A DNA stretch of 64,000 nt from Tenacibaculum sp. SG-28 (GCF_002954385.1 NZ_MQVY01000004.1:62001-126000); one strand, 5' to 3'; positions 29,435 through 41,875 are shown, counted from the first letter of the stretch. The notes: generated from the sequence alone by a model not told the origin. Numbers and translations are program-made.

Positions 29435-29800
29435 ATGGCAAGAATCGCAGGTATAGATATTCCAAAGAATAAAAGAGGAGTTATAGCTTTAACTTATATC
29501 TTTGGTATAGGAAACAGTAGAGCTAAAGAGATTTTAGCTACTGCAAATATTGATGAGAGTATCAAAGTTCAAGATTGGACTGATGATCAAATTGCAGCAA
29601 TTCGTGAGCAAGTTGGAACTTACACTATAGAGGGTGAGTTACGTTCTGAAGTTCAATTAAGCATTAAGCGTTTAATGGACATCGGATGTCAAAGGGGTAT
29701 TCGTCACAGACTTGGATTACCACTAAGAGGGCAAAGAACTAAGAATAACTCTCGTACAAGAAAAGGTAAGAGAAAAACTGTAGCTAACAAGAAAAAATAA
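29435..29800 (+). CDS. rpsM: 30S ribosomal protein S13
   Basis: Full-length S13 (121 residues), the head protein touching P-site tRNA and 50S bridges. Start [20 protein letters not shown], the helix-hairpin-helix [14 protein letters not shown], and the end [18 protein letters not shown] are diagnostic. It starts 2 bp after rpmJ. Confidence 0.97.
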   Translation: MARIAGIDIPKNKRGVIALTYIFGIGNSRAKEILATANIDESIKVQDWTDDQIAAIREQVGTYTIEGELRSEVQLSIKRLMDIGCQRGIRHRLGLPLRGQRTKNNSRTRKGKRKTVANKKK

Positions 29801-29832
29801 TCCTTGATTATTTTTTACAATTGTAAAGAATT

Positions 29833-30219
29833 ATGGCAAAGTCTAAAGTAACAAAGAAACGTAAAGTTGTAATTGAGTCAGTAGGTGAAGCACACGTAAC
29901 TGCATCATTCAACAATATCATTATATCTTTAACAAATAAAAAAGGAGATGTTATCTCTTGGTCTTCAGCTGGAAAAATGGGCTTTAGAGGTTCTAAAAAG
30001 AATACTCCTTACGCAGCTCAATTAGCTGCTGAAGATTGTGCATCAGTTGCAAAAGAAGCTGGTTTACGTAAAGTTAAAGTATATGTAAAAGGACCAGGTA
30101 ACGGAAGAGAATCTGCAATCAGATCTATCCATAATGCTGGAATCGAAGTAACAGAAATTATCGATGTTACACCAATTCCTCACAATGGATGTCGTCCACC
30201 TAAAAGAAGAAGAGTATAA
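29833..30219 (+). CDS. rpsK: 30S ribosomal protein S11
   Basis: Full-length S11 (128 residues), at the platform and E site. It has the core [19 protein letters not shown], the [20 protein letters not shown] block and the end [17 protein letters not shown] 118-bp gap with a folded RNA separates it from rpsD. Confidence 0.97.
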   Translation: MAKSKVTKKRKVVIESVGEAHVTASFNNIIISLTNKKGDVISWSSAGKMGFRGSKKNTPYAAQLAAEDCASVAKEAGLRKVKVYVKGPGNGRESAIRSIHNAGIEVTEIIDVTPIPHNGCRPPKRRRV

Positions 30220-30273
30220 GCTGATTTATCGCAGCTTATATGCTTAATTTTAATTATTAATAATTTTAACCTA

Positions 30274-30324
30274 AGTAGGATATACGATTATCGAAGGAGT
30301 ACGCCTTAATTCATAATCCCTACT
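30274..30324 (+). promoter_or_regulatory. Folded leader upstream of rpsD, candidate S4 autoregulatory site
   Basis: Three nested stems can be drawn. AGTAGG (30274-30279) pairs with CCTACT (30319-30324). GATTAT (30286-30291) pairs with ATAATC (30313-30318), which abuts the first arm and leaves a 6-nt bulge on the 5' side only. AAGG (30294-30297) pairs with CCTT (30304-30307) around a 6-nt loop. It ends 13 bp before the rpsD ATG. S4 controls its own synthesis through mRNA structures in several bacterial groups, so this is a natural candidate. Confidence 0.6.
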
Positions 30325-30337
30325 CAATTTAATAGAA

Positions 30338-30944
30338 ATGGCAAGATATACAGGACCAAAAACAAAGATTGCTCGTAAATTTGGCGAAGCAATTTTTCGG
30401 AGACGATAAGAACTTCGAAAAAAGAAACTATCCTCCAGGACAACATGGAGTTGGTAAGAGAAGAGGAAAGAAATCAGAATATGCGATTCAATTAATGGAA
30501 AAGCAAAAAGCGAAATATACCTACGGTATTTTAGAGCGTCAATTCAGTAACTTATTTAAAAAAGCATCAGCCTCTAAGGGTATTACTGGTGAAGTTTTAT
30601 TGCAGTTATGTGAGTCTCGTTTAGACAATGTAGTGTTCCGTTTAGGTATTGCTAATTCAAGAAGAGCAGGTCGTCAATTGGTTTCTCACCGTCATATTAC
30701 TGTGAATGGTGAAATCGTTAACATTCCTTCTTACCGATTAAAAGCTGGAGATGTAGTAGCCGTAAGAGAAAAATCTAAATCATTAGAGGCTATTGAAAAT
30801 GCATTAGCTGCTAATAGTAATGTATACGAATGGTTATCGTGGAATGCAGACCAAAAATCTGGTACTTTTATCAAAGCTCCAGAGAGATTACAGATTCCTG
30901 AGAACATCAAAGAGCAATTAATTGTAGAATTATACTCTAAATAA
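30338..30944 (+). CDS. rpsD: 30S ribosomal protein S4, with a one-base insertion
   Basis: The gene starts at 30338 with [20 protein letters not shown]. As written it hits a stop about 21 codons in. Removing one T from the run of five at 30393-30397 restores [19 protein letters not shown] and a normal 201-residue S4. The S4 RNA-binding domain is seen at [20 protein letters not shown]. The N-terminus has no zinc Cys cluster. S4 starts 30S assembly and often represses its own operon; a suitable folded leader precedes it. Confidence 0.92.
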
Positions 30945-31042
30945 TAATTAACAATATTGGTATTTAGCCAAAGGGTTTGTTAGACATTCTTCACACTTTC
31001 AAACCGCGCAACTAAATAACAATTAAAACGAAGAACTAATAT

Positions 31043-32035
31043 ATGGCAATTTTAAATTTTCAAAAACCAGATAAAGTTATCATGATTGAATCTACAGATT
31101 TTTCTGGTAGATTTGAGTTCAGACCTTTAGAACCTGGTTTCGGCTTAACAGTAGGTAATGCACTGCGTAGAGTTTTGTTATCTTCTTTAGAAGGTTTCGC
31201 TATTACGTCATTGCGTGTCGACGGAGTCGATCATGAATTTTCAACTATTCAAGGTGTTGTTGAAGATGTTACTGAAATAATTTTGAACTTAAAACAAGTT
31301 CGTTTCAAAAAGCAGATTGAAGATACTGATAGAGAAACTGTATCTATTTCTGTTTCAGGACAAGAACAATTAACCGCAGGAGACTTGCAAAAGTTTATCT
31401 CAGGTTTTCAAGTTTTAAATCCAGAGTTAGTGATATGTAACATGGATAAGTCTGTTAGCTTAGGTGCTGAAATTACTATCGAAAAAGGTAGAGGTTTTGT
31501 ACCTGCTGAAGAGAATAAACGTACGGGTAGTCCTATGGGAACTATCTTTACAGATTCTATTTACACACCAATTAAGAATGTAAAATACGCGATAGAAAAC
31601 TTTCGTGTAGAGCAGAAAACAGATTATGAAAAATTAATTTTTGACATAGATACCGATGGATCTATAAATCCTAAGGATGCTTTAACCGAGGCAGCAAAAA
31701 TTTTAATTCACCATTTTATGTTATTCTCTGATGAGCGTATTACTCTGGAAGCTGATGAAATAGCCCAAACCGAGACATACGATGAGGAATCATTACACAT
31801 GCGTCAATTGTTAAAGACCAAATTAGTAGATATGGATCTTTCAGTACGTGCGTTAAACTGTTTAAAAGCGGCAGAAGTAGATACTTTAGGAGATTTAGTA
31901 TCATTCAATAAAAGTGACTTAATGAAGTTTAGAAACTTTGGTAAAAAATCATTAACTGAGTTAGAAGAGTTAGTGCATAATAAAGGCCTTAATTTTGGAA
32001 TGGATTTAAGTAAATATAAATTAGATAGAGATTAA
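31043..32035 (+). CDS. rpoA: DNA-directed RNA polymerase subunit alpha
   Basis: The 330-residue alpha subunit dimerises to seed RNA polymerase assembly. The N-terminal domain (to about residue 230) has [20 protein letters not shown] and [20 protein letters not shown] linker leads to the C-terminal DNA- and activator-binding domain (about 255-325) with [16 protein letters not shown] and [13 protein letters not shown]. It follows rpsD by 98 bp and precedes rplQ, the normal alpha-operon order. Confidence 0.98.
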   Translation: MAILNFQKPDKVIMIESTDFSGRFEFRPLEPGFGLTVGNALRRVLLSSLEGFAITSLRVDGVDHEFSTIQGVVEDVTEIILNLKQVRFKKQIEDTDRETVSISVSGQEQLTAGDLQKFISGFQVLNPELVICNMDKSVSLGAEITIEKGRGFVPAEENKRTGSPMGTIFTDSIYTPIKNVKYAIENFRVEQKTDYEKLIFDIDTDGSINPKDALTEAAKILIHHFMLFSDERITLEADEIAQTETYDEESLHMRQLLKTKLVDMDLSVRALNCLKAAEVDTLGDLVSFNKSDLMKFRNFGKKSLTELEELVHNKGLNFGMDLSKYKLDRD

Positions 32036-32096
32036 CCTTTCATATTTTGCTCCTTTATAGGAAGTAGAAGCAAGATGAAAGCTAAACCCAAATGTC

Positions 32097-32576
32097 ATGA
32101 GACACGGAAAGAAATTTAATCATTTAGGTAGAAAGACAGCACATAGAAAAGCAATGTTGTCTAATATGGCTTGTTCTTTAATAGAGCATAAACGAATTAA
32201 CACTACAGAAGCAAAAGCCAAAGCTTTGCGTAAATTCGTAGAGCCTCTAATTACCAAATCAAAAGCAGACACTACACACAACCGTCGAGTTGTTTTTAGT
32301 TATTTGCGTAACAAATTTGCAGTGACAGAACTTTTCAAAGAGATTTCTGTTAAGGTAGCGGATAGACCAGGAGGATATGTTCGTATCATCAAATTAGGAA
32401 ACCGTCAAGGAGATAACGCTCCTATGGCAATGGTAGAACTAGTAGATTACAACGAGTTATACAATCCAAAAGGAAATAAGGCTAAAAAGTCTACACGTCG
32501 AAGCCGTCGTGGAGGTGGTAAAAAGGCTGAAACTCCAGCTGCTGTCGAAACACAAGCAAGCCAAGAAGAAGAATAA
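32097..32576 (+). CDS. rplQ: 50S ribosomal protein L17 with C-terminal extension
   Basis: The first 125 residues are standard L17 ([20 protein letters not shown], then [20 protein letters not shown]). Beyond that lies a low-complexity tail, first basic ([14 protein letters not shown]), then acidic and Gln/Ala-rich, to 159 residues. Such tails are common in Bacteroidota L17. It is the last gene of the ribosomal superoperon; a terminator follows. Confidence 0.96.
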   Translation: MRHGKKFNHLGRKTAHRKAMLSNMACSLIEHKRINTTEAKAKALRKFVEPLITKSKADTTHNRRVVFSYLRNKFAVTELFKEISVKVADRPGGYVRIIKLGNRQGDNAPMAMVELVDYNELYNPKGNKAKKSTRRSRRGGGKKAETPAAVETQASQEEE

Positions 32577-32602
32577 AAATGAAAATTTTTAGCAATCATA
32601 TT

Positions 32603-32636
32603 AAAGGGATGAACATTTTATGTTTATCCCTTTTTT
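32603..32636 (+). terminator. Terminator of the S10-spc-alpha superoperon
   Basis: The arm AAAGGGATGAACAT pairs with ATGTTTATCCCTTT (one G-T wobble) around a 3-nt loop and is followed by a T run. It lies 27 bp after rplQ. A TATTTTTG sequence right after it (32638-32645) may be the -7 element for carA, but no TTG is at the right distance. Confidence 0.8.
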
Positions 32637-32669
32637 ATATTTTTGCAAACAAATTATACAACACACTAA

Positions 32670-33779
32670 ATGAAATACCAGCCACGTAACAAAGCATTAG
32701 TTTTATTAGCAGATGGAACTATTTTTTATGGAAAATCTATCGGAATAGAAGGAACTGCTACCGCAGAAATCTGTTTTAATACCGGTATGACTGGGTACCA
32801 GGAAATTTTTACTGATCCGTCGTATTACGGACAGATAATGGTAACCACCAATGCACACATCGGAAATTATGGTGTAAACGATAGAGAAGTTGAATCGGAA
32901 GGAATTAAGATATCCGGTTTAGTATGTAGAAATTTTAGTTTCATTCATTCCCGTCCTGATTCCAATGGAAGCTTAAAGGATTGGTTTGTTAAACACAATT
33001 TAGTAGCTATTTCGGATGTCGATACCAGAGCATTAGTTTCCTACATTAGAGAGAATGGTGCGATGAATGCGATTATTTCTACCGATATAGAAAATATAGA
33101 TGCTCTAAAAGAGCAATTAGCGAGAACTCCAAAAATGGAAGGACTAGAGTTGGCTTCAAAGGTTTCTACCACAGAGCCTTATTTTGTTGGTGACGAAAAT
33201 GCTCCATTAAAGATATCTGCTTTAGATATCGGAATTAAGAAAAATATTTTAAGAAACTTAGCCAAGAGAGGAGCTTATATTAAGGTATATCCATACAATG
33301 CCTCTTTTGAAGAGATGCAAAATTTCTCTCCAGATGGATATTTTATTTCTAATGGCCCTGGGGATCCTGAGCCGCTAGTAGATGCGCAAAACCTAGCAAG
33401 AGAAATTATCGCCAGAGACCTTCCTTTGTTTGGTATATGTCTAGGGCATCAAGTTATTGCCTTAGCAAATGGTATTTCTACCTATAAAATGCACAATGGA
33501 CATAGAGGGATTAACCATCCAGTTAAAAACTTAGTAACTGGTAAAGGCGAAATTACTTCTCAAAATCACGGTTTTGCTATTAATAGAGAAGAGACCGAAG
33601 CGCATGGAGATGTCGAAATAACACATGTACATCTAAATGATCATACTGTTGCAGGCATAAAAATGAAAAGTAAAAACGTATTTTCTGTGCAATACCATCC
33701 CGAGGCAAGCCCGGGACCAAACGACGCAGAATATTTGTTCGATCAATTCATTGAAAATATAAAAAAATCAAAAGCATAA
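32670..33779 (+). CDS. carA: Carbamoyl-phosphate synthase small subunit
   Basis: The glutaminase subunit that supplies ammonia to CarB for carbamoyl phosphate, used in arginine and pyrimidine synthesis. The 369-residue protein has the CarA N-terminal domain (LVLLADGTIFYGKSIGIEG, FNTGMTGYQEIFTDPSY). A class I glutamine amidotransferase domain follows, with nucleophile Cys in LFGICLGHQ and His/Glu in QYHPEASPGP. No carB is next to it in this window. It stands alone between two terminators. Confidence 0.97.
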   Translation: MKYQPRNKALVLLADGTIFYGKSIGIEGTATAEICFNTGMTGYQEIFTDPSYYGQIMVTTNAHIGNYGVNDREVESEGIKISGLVCRNFSFIHSRPDSNGSLKDWFVKHNLVAISDVDTRALVSYIRENGAMNAIISTDIENIDALKEQLARTPKMEGLELASKVSTTEPYFVGDENAPLKISALDIGIKKNILRNLAKRGAYIKVYPYNASFEEMQNFSPDGYFISNGPGDPEPLVDAQNLAREIIARDLPLFGICLGHQVIALANGISTYKMHNGHRGINHPVKNLVTGKGEITSQNHGFAINREETEAHGDVEITHVHLNDHTVAGIKMKSKNVFSVQYHPEASPGPNDAEYLFDQFIENIKKSKA

Positions 33780-33781
33780 TA

Positions 33782-33808
33782 AAATTCCCGTTTTTCTAAC
33801 GGGAATTT
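33782..33808 (+). terminator. Terminator after carA
   Basis: An 11-bp perfect stem (33782-33792 with 33798-33808) with a 5-nt loop, directly behind the carA stop. The T tail is short and mixed, so its strength is uncertain. Confidence 0.7.
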
Positions 33809-33892
33809 GTCTTTGATAACGTTTTCGCAAAATCACCTATTAATTCACAGAGAAACGTGTAGTATTTTGTAAATTGCTACCGTCAATTCTAG

Positions 33893-35200
<1,308 letters not shown>

Positions 35201-35222
35201 TCAACACATATTTTATTCTTAA

Positions 35223-35257
35223 AATCCCTAAGGCTTCTGGTCTTAGGGATTGTTTTT
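35223..35257 (+). terminator. Terminator after eno
   Basis: AATCCCTAAG (35223-35232) pairs with CTTAGGGATT (35242-35251), 9-nt loop, followed by G and a T run. It lies 22 bp behind the eno stop. Confidence 0.85.
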
Positions 35258-35382
35258 TATCATATCTATAAAATAATACCATTTATTTTTTAGGACTAAA
35301 AAGTATTGGGTTCCCTTTTTCAAAATTTACAAAAAAATGGTATCTTCGCAACTCACTTCAATTAAAAAAATATAAATATATA

Positions 35383-36669
35383 ATGTCAGATATAGCAAAA
35401 CTACAAATTGGCGAAAACACCTATGAATTCCCCCTAATACAAGGAACTGAAAATGAAACAGCTATCGATATAAAAACATTAAGAGCAGTTTCCAATGGTG
35501 TTGTTACCATTGACCCAGGTTTCAAAAACACAGGTTCTTGTCAAAGTGCTATAACATTTTTAGATGGAGAAAAGGGAATTTTGAGATATAGAGGATATTC
35601 TATTGAAGAGTTAGCAGAGAAAGCGGATTTTTTAGAGGTAGCCTATCTTTTAATATTCGGTGATTTACCGACAAAAGCCCAGTTAGATAAATTTTACAAT
35701 GACATACTAGATAATGCGATTGTGGATGATGATATTAAAAAAATAATTGATGCATTCCCTAAAAATGCGCATCCAATGGGTGTGTTATCGTCATTAACAT
35801 CTTCGTTAACAGCTTTCAATCCTTCTTCTGTAAATGTAGATTCAGAAGAAGATATGTACAATGCAATTGTAAAAATAATGGGGAAATTCCCTGTTTTAGT
35901 TGCTTGGACAATGCGCAAATTAAACGGGTTGCCATTACACTACGGATCTCGTAAATTAGGATATGTTGAGAATGTGATGAAAATGATGTTCGAGAAGCCT
36001 AACGAGGAGTACGACATCAATCCTATTGTAAAAAATGCACTAGATAAATTATTAATATTACACGCAGATCACGAGCAAAATTGTTCTACTTCTACGGTTC
36101 GTATTGTGGGGTCATCTCATGCTGGTCTTTTTGCTTCTATTTCTGCAGGAATATCTGCATTATGGGGGCCTCTTCATGGGGGAGCAAACCAGGCAGTATT
36201 AGAAATGTTAGAAGCTATTAAGAAGGATGGTGGCGATACCAAAAAGTACATGGGTAAAGCGAAAGACAAGGAAGATCCTTTCCGATTGATGGGCTTCGGA
36301 CACAGAGTGTATAAGAATTTTGATCCAAGGGCAAAAATTATTAAAGTAGCTGCAGATGAAGTATTAGGTGATCTTGGAGTACAAGATCCGGTATTAGATA
36401 TAGCCAAAGGTTTAGAGCAAGAAGCTTTAAATGATGCCTATTTTGTAGATAGAAAGCTGTATCCTAACGTAGATTTTTATTCAGGAATCATCTACAGAGC
36501 TATGGGAATTCCGGTCGAAATGTTTACGGTAATGTTTGCCTTAGGCCGCCTGCCAGGTTGGATTGCACAATGGAAAGAAATGCGTTTACGCAAAGAACCA
36601 ATTGGAAGACCACGTCAGATATATTCTGGTGAAAATTATCGTCCATTTGTACCTTTAGACAAAAGATAA
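35383..36669 (+). CDS. gltA: Citrate synthase
   Basis: TCA-cycle enzyme joining acetyl-CoA and oxaloacetate. The 428-residue protein has the type II (hexameric, NADH-sensitive type) N-terminal beta domain, YEFPLIQGTENETAIDI. The active-site His residues lie in NCSTSTVRIVGSSHAGLF and WGPLHGGANQAVLEML, and the signature GFGHRVYKNFDPRAK follows. TATCTTCG at 35341-35348 is a near-match to the -7 element. A long terminator follows. Confidence 0.97.
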   Translation: MSDIAKLQIGENTYEFPLIQGTENETAIDIKTLRAVSNGVVTIDPGFKNTGSCQSAITFLDGEKGILRYRGYSIEELAEKADFLEVAYLLIFGDLPTKAQLDKFYNDILDNAIVDDDIKKIIDAFPKNAHPMGVLSSLTSSLTAFNPSSVNVDSEEDMYNAIVKIMGKFPVLVAWTMRKLNGLPLHYGSRKLGYVENVMKMMFEKPNEEYDINPIVKNALDKLLILHADHEQNCSTSTVRIVGSSHAGLFASISAGISALWGPLHGGANQAVLEMLEAIKKDGGDTKKYMGKAKDKEDPFRLMGFGHRVYKNFDPRAKIIKVAADEVLGDLGVQDPVLDIAKGLEQEALNDAYFVDRKLYPNVDFYSGIIYRAMGIPVEMFTVMFALGRLPGWIAQWKEMRLRKEPIGRPRQIYSGENYRPFVPLDKR

Positions 36670-36709
36670 AAATAAAAATGTCATTTATAGTTAAATGACA
36701 TTTTTATTT
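36670..36709 (+). terminator. Terminator after gltA
   Basis: An 18-bp perfect stem (36670-36687 with 36692-36709), 4-nt loop, A-rich on the 5' side and T-rich on the 3' side. It begins at the base after the gltA stop. Confidence 0.85.
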
Positions 36710-36725
36710 AGCACATAAAAATCAA

Positions 36726-37682
36726 ATGAAAGAAGTAAAAATCATCAAGAATCGATCGGATATTGGAGCAGGAACACGAGGCTCTGATATGGGAATTGAT
36801 GCTTTAGAAATCGCAGCCATAAATAAAGGAAGTAATTATTTCGAACAATATAATTTTGAAGATGTAATTACAGAGAATGAGTCTATTTACAACAAGGTTA
36901 ATAATTCCTTTGCAAAAAGAATTGAAAGTGTTTTTAACCAGTGTAAAAGACTTTCTAACCATGTAAAAGTAAACTTACAGGAAAATAACTTCCCGGTTGT
37001 TTTATCAGGTGATCATTCTTCTGCCCTTGGTACTATTAGTGGTGTTAAGGCCGCTAACCCAAATAAAACGGTTGGGGTTATTTGGATAGATGCGCATGCT
37101 GATTTGCATTCACCGTATACTTCACCCTCAGGAAATATTCATGGGATGCCCTTAGCTGCTGCAATAGCAGACGATAATTTGGACTGTCTTATAAACGATG
37201 TTGATAGGGAAACCGCAGAGTTATGGGAAAGAATGAAAAATATTGGTGTTCATGGTCAAAAGGTATTGCCAGAGCACATTGTTTATTTTGGTGTAAGAGA
37301 TACAGAAGAACCGGAAGATAAGCAAATTGAAAAATTGGGCATAAAGAACTACAAAGTTGCTGAAGTTCGATATCGAGGCCTTGAAGTATGTGTTACCGAG
37401 TCGTTACAAAGACTAAGTGATTGTGATATCCTTTACGTTTCTTTTGATGTAGACGGCATGGATTGTGATATGATTTCCTACGGTACAGGAACTCCTGTTC
37501 CAAAAGGCTTTGATCCAGACGAAGTAATCACTATTATAGAGAAGCTTATGGAAAGTAAAAAGGTTGCTTGTTTGGAGATTGTAGAGATAAATCCATTGTT
37601 AGATTTAAAAGGTAATAAGATGGCCGAAACGGCTTTTGATATTCTTGAATCGGTAACCGAGATTTGGAAGACTTTCGCTTGA
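36726..37682 (+). CDS. Arginase/ureohydrolase-family enzyme, probable arginase
   Basis: The 318-residue protein keeps the dinuclear manganese ligands of the ureohydrolase family: GDHSSALG (His), WIDAHADLHS (Asp, His, Asp) and SFDVDGMDCD (two Asp). The family also includes agmatinase and formimidoylglutamase. The last motif departs from the common SxDxDxxDP, here followed by MISYGTGTPVPKGF. I favour arginase because of the NIHGMPLAAA loop, known from arginases, and a CtlX-type hydrolase gene 8 kb downstream, but the substrate is inferred. It starts 16 bp after the gltA terminator. Confidence 0.8.
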   Translation: MKEVKIIKNRSDIGAGTRGSDMGIDALEIAAINKGSNYFEQYNFEDVITENESIYNKVNNSFAKRIESVFNQCKRLSNHVKVNLQENNFPVVLSGDHSSALGTISGVKAANPNKTVGVIWIDAHADLHSPYTSPSGNIHGMPLAAAIADDNLDCLINDVDRETAELWERMKNIGVHGQKVLPEHIVYFGVRDTEEPEDKQIEKLGIKNYKVAEVRYRGLEVCVTESLQRLSDCDILYVSFDVDGMDCDMISYGTGTPVPKGFDPDEVITIIEKLMESKKVACLEIVEINPLLDLKGNKMAETAFDILESVTEIWKTFA

Positions 37683-37744
37683 TTAATATCGATTAAAAAA
37701 CAAGGGGCTATATGCGATGTATAGGCCCTTTTAAAGTATAATTC

Positions 37745-37957
37745 CTAAGGGTGGATTTTTTCGAAATAAACGATAGTACACATTCTAATTTTATAACTTA
37801 TTCCTTGAGGCGTAATTCGTAGTTTGGTCGTGATGTTGTATCCCTTCTCTTTTTTGTTTTTAGTACTGCTTTTTTTGAGGTAAAATTTTTCTTTCGGATG
37901 TAGTTTGTAGGTACTTTTCACATTCGATTTTTTTCGGTTCCATGCTTCTTTATGCAT
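37745..37957 (-). CDS. Hypothetical small basic protein
   Basis: A 70-codon leftward frame starting at the ATG at 37957 (MHKEAWNRKKSNVKSTYKLH). It is very Lys-rich, with no signal peptide or membrane segment, and I recognise no family. Its start overlaps by one base (TAATG) the stop of another leftward open frame that has no ATG but could begin at GTG 38091 (VKVITAKDFLRLLKKTQLRN, about 44 codons). The TAATG junction resembles coupled genes, or one gene split by an indel as seen elsewhere in this window. It may equally be chance. Confidence 0.3.
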   Translation of the reverse strand: MHKEAWNRKKSNVKSTYKLHPKEKFYLKKSSTKNKKEKGYNITTKLRITPQGISYKIRMCTIVYFEKIHP

Positions 37958-38217
37958 TATTGTATACCTGCGTAAATACAATACCAGTATTTTGTCCTTG
38001 ATGTCCTTTTATTCAGGATTAATACTGCTAAATTTCGCAACTGAGTTTTTTTGAGTAGCCTAAGGAAATCTTTGGCTGTTATTACTTTCACTTTTTCTAC
38101 AAATGAGATGTTTGAGTAAGAGGTATTAAAGAGGTAAATATTGTCTTAAGCGTACCCCAAACAAGTAGGAGTGTTTTTTCTAAAAATAATTTTTTTTTCT
38201 GCTTTAAAAGAAACTAG
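37958..38217. other. Spacer between the small ORF and the thiamine promoter
   Basis: About 260 bp. On the minus strand it holds the short start-less open frame described for the small ORF at 37745-37957. I see no RNA gene or strong hairpin here. Confidence 0.35.
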
Positions 38218-38225
38218 TATCTTTG
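38218..38225 (+). promoter_or_regulatory. Promoter -7 element of the thiamine operon
   Basis: TATCTTTG matches TANNTTTG, placed about 10 bp before the TPP riboswitch. No clear TTG is seen 19 bp upstream, so the -33 part is weak. Confidence 0.55.
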
Positions 38226-38233
38226 AATTTGTA

Positions 38234-38313
38234 AACTTTAGGAGTAACTGATCATTCAGTTTGAGAAATATCCTTGGAACCTGATATGGTTAATACCAGC
38301 GTAGGGAAAAGTT
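38234..38313 (+). ncRNA. TPP (THI-box) riboswitch
   Basis: The conserved core is plain: GAGTAACTGATCATTCAG, then TTGAGA, then CCTGATATGGTTAATACCAG followed by CGTAGGGAA. P1 is closed by AACTTT (38234-38239) pairing with AAAGTT (38308-38313). The element senses thiamine pyrophosphate and lowers expression of the downstream genes when it is plentiful. It sits between the promoter -7 element and thiS, so it should control the whole thiS-to-moeB run. I see no clear terminator hairpin between it and thiS, so control may act on translation start. Confidence 0.95.
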
Positions 38314-38386
38314 GGCTTATGTCTTTTGGCACTAAGTTTTTATTTCTATTATTCCTTCCTTTGGTTTACTTAATTAATGATTTTTT

Positions 38387-38590
38387 ATGATATCTATACA
38401 AGTAAACGACCTACAAAAAAAATTTGATGCAGAACTAAGTATTCAAGAATTAGTAGCGAAAATGCAAATTTCCTCAAGCGGAATTGCTGTTGCAGTAAAC
38501 AGCTCTGTAGTAAAAAAAGAAGATTGGTCCTCCAAAATTGTAAAGAACAACGATACGGTATTAATTATAACTTCCACCCAGGGCGGATAG
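38387..38590 (+). CDS. thiS: Sulfur carrier protein ThiS
   Basis: A 67-residue ubiquitin-like protein ending in the required GlyGly (TSTQGG). The C-terminus is adenylated by the ThiF/MoeB-type protein encoded at the end of this operon, then thiocarboxylated to give sulfur for the thiazole ring. It is the first gene after the TPP riboswitch and precedes thiC. Confidence 0.95.
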   Translation: MISIQVNDLQKKFDAELSIQELVAKMQISSSGIAVAVNSSVVKKEDWSSKIVKNNDTVLIITSTQGG

Positions 38591-40495
<1,905 letters not shown>

Positions 40496-40505
40496 AAAAG
40501 AGTGT

Positions 40506-41102
40506 ATGATTGTTTTGATTTCGCCAGAGCAAAACGTAACAGAGGAACATTACATCTTGCAGCAGCTTTTCGAAAACGGATTGCAGTATTTTCATTTGAG
40601 AAAGCCAGGTAAGAATATCACATATTACAGAAATTACTTAAACAAAATTGATAGCCAATACCATGCAAAAATAGTATTGCATGAATACCATGAATTACAA
40701 AAAGATTTCGGCTTGAGAGGGATACACATAAAGGAATACAAAAGAAAGCTCCTGCAAGACTCTTTACAAGATTATTGTGATGCCTATAGAGCAGAAGGAT
40801 GTTCTATTAGTAGTTCTTTTCATGAACTTCTGGATGTAGAAAGTGCTACATTCAATTTTGATTATTATTTTTTAAGTCCTGTCTTTAATTCGATAACTAA
40901 GAAAGGGTATTCCGGACGAAACTTTGATGTAAGGCACAGTGCTAAAAAAATAATAGGTGTAGGAGGAATTAAAGAGGCGAATCTTGCGGAAACAAAGCAA
41001 TTGGGCTATGCGGGTATTGGTATTTTAGGGGCTGTTTGGAACGCTTCTTGCCCGCAAGAAAACTTTCGGATATTAACCAATACGTGGCAATCTTTAGAAT
41101 AA
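40506..41102 (+). CDS. ThiE/TenI-family protein, probably TenI-like (first paralogue)
   Basis: A 198-residue TIM-barrel protein of the thiamine phosphate synthase/TenI superfamily; I use the ATG at 40506. It keeps YFHLRKPG, LRGIHIKEYK and the phosphate-end motif VGGIKEANL, but it differs from the second copy (41865-42506). Where that copy has IGGTANT, this one has CSISSSFHE. A His at this place is the catalytic residue of B. subtilis TenI thiazole tautomerase. I therefore suggest tautomerase activity here and synthase activity for the second copy. It might instead be a second, partly redundant ThiE. Confidence 0.75.
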   Translation: MIVLISPEQNVTEEHYILQQLFENGLQYFHLRKPGKNITYYRNYLNKIDSQYHAKIVLHEYHELQKDFGLRGIHIKEYKRKLLQDSLQDYCDAYRAEGCSISSSFHELLDVESATFNFDYYFLSPVFNSITKKGYSGRNFDVRHSAKKIIGVGGIKEANLAETKQLGYAGIGILGAVWNASCPQENFRILTNTWQSLE

Positions 41103-41107
41103 AATTT

Positions 41108-41875
41108 ATGAAGGATTCGAATACATACATAGCAAGTATTGCAGGGTTTGATCCAAGCGGCGGTGCGGGAATTATTGCCGATGTAAAAACATTTGAAGCC
41201 CATCAGCTATATGGTTTGTCTGTTTGTACGGCTGTAACTGTTCAAAGTGATATTTCCTTTAAATATTGCCAATGGATAGAAGAATCAATAGTAATGGCGC
41301 AGCTTGACATACTTTTGGAAAGGTTTAGCATTCCCGTGGTTAAAATAGGAATTGTTTCCTCGTGGAATTTTTTATTGCGAGTCATTAAAAAACTCAAAAA
41401 ATACAATGAAAATATTAAAATTGTACTAGATCCAGTATTACGAAGTAGTACGGGTTTTGATTTCCATGAGGAAACCTCGCCTGCTAGTATTGAGGAGGTG
41501 TTGGCGTCTTGTTTTTTTGTTACACCGAATTTTAATGAAATTAAAATGCTTTTTCCCAATAAAACTTTAGAGCAAGCTATTGCAATAACTACTGCCCATA
41601 CAAATTTATTTTTGAAAGGCGGACATCGAGAAGATAGGGTAGGTTGGGATGAAATTTATTTCGAGAAAGCCAAACATTTTACATTACCCCCGAATGTTTC
41701 TAAAGTATATGATAAGCATGGAAGTGGATGTGTTTTGTCTTCTGCTTTAGCAGCTAATTTAAGCAAAGGGCTATCTGTAGAAGTAGCTTGTGCGAATGCT
41801 AAAAGATATATTGAAACCTTTCTAAACTCAAACTCTTCTCTTTTAGGAAATCACAAATATCCCAATGATAAGTAA
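41108..41875 (+). CDS. thiD: Hydroxymethylpyrimidine/phosphomethylpyrimidine kinase ThiD
   Basis: The ribokinase-fold enzyme phosphorylates HMP and HMP-P to HMP-PP for joining with the thiazole. The 255-residue protein starts at the ATG at 41108. It has SIAGFDPSGGAGIIADVKTF (residues about 9-28), the middle VLDPVLRSSTGFDF, the NFNEIKMLF block and the catalytic loop DKHGSGCVLSSALAANL. It overlaps thiE by 11 bp at its 3' end, which fits one operon. Confidence 0.95.
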   Translation: MKDSNTYIASIAGFDPSGGAGIIADVKTFEAHQLYGLSVCTAVTVQSDISFKYCQWIEESIVMAQLDILLERFSIPVVKIGIVSSWNFLLRVIKKLKKYNENIKIVLDPVLRSSTGFDFHEETSPASIEEVLASCFFVTPNFNEIKMLFPNKTLEQAIAITTAHTNLFLKGGHREDRVGWDEIYFEKAKHFTLPPNVSKVYDKHGSGCVLSSALAANLSKGLSVEVACANAKRYIETFLNSNSSLLGNHKYPNDK

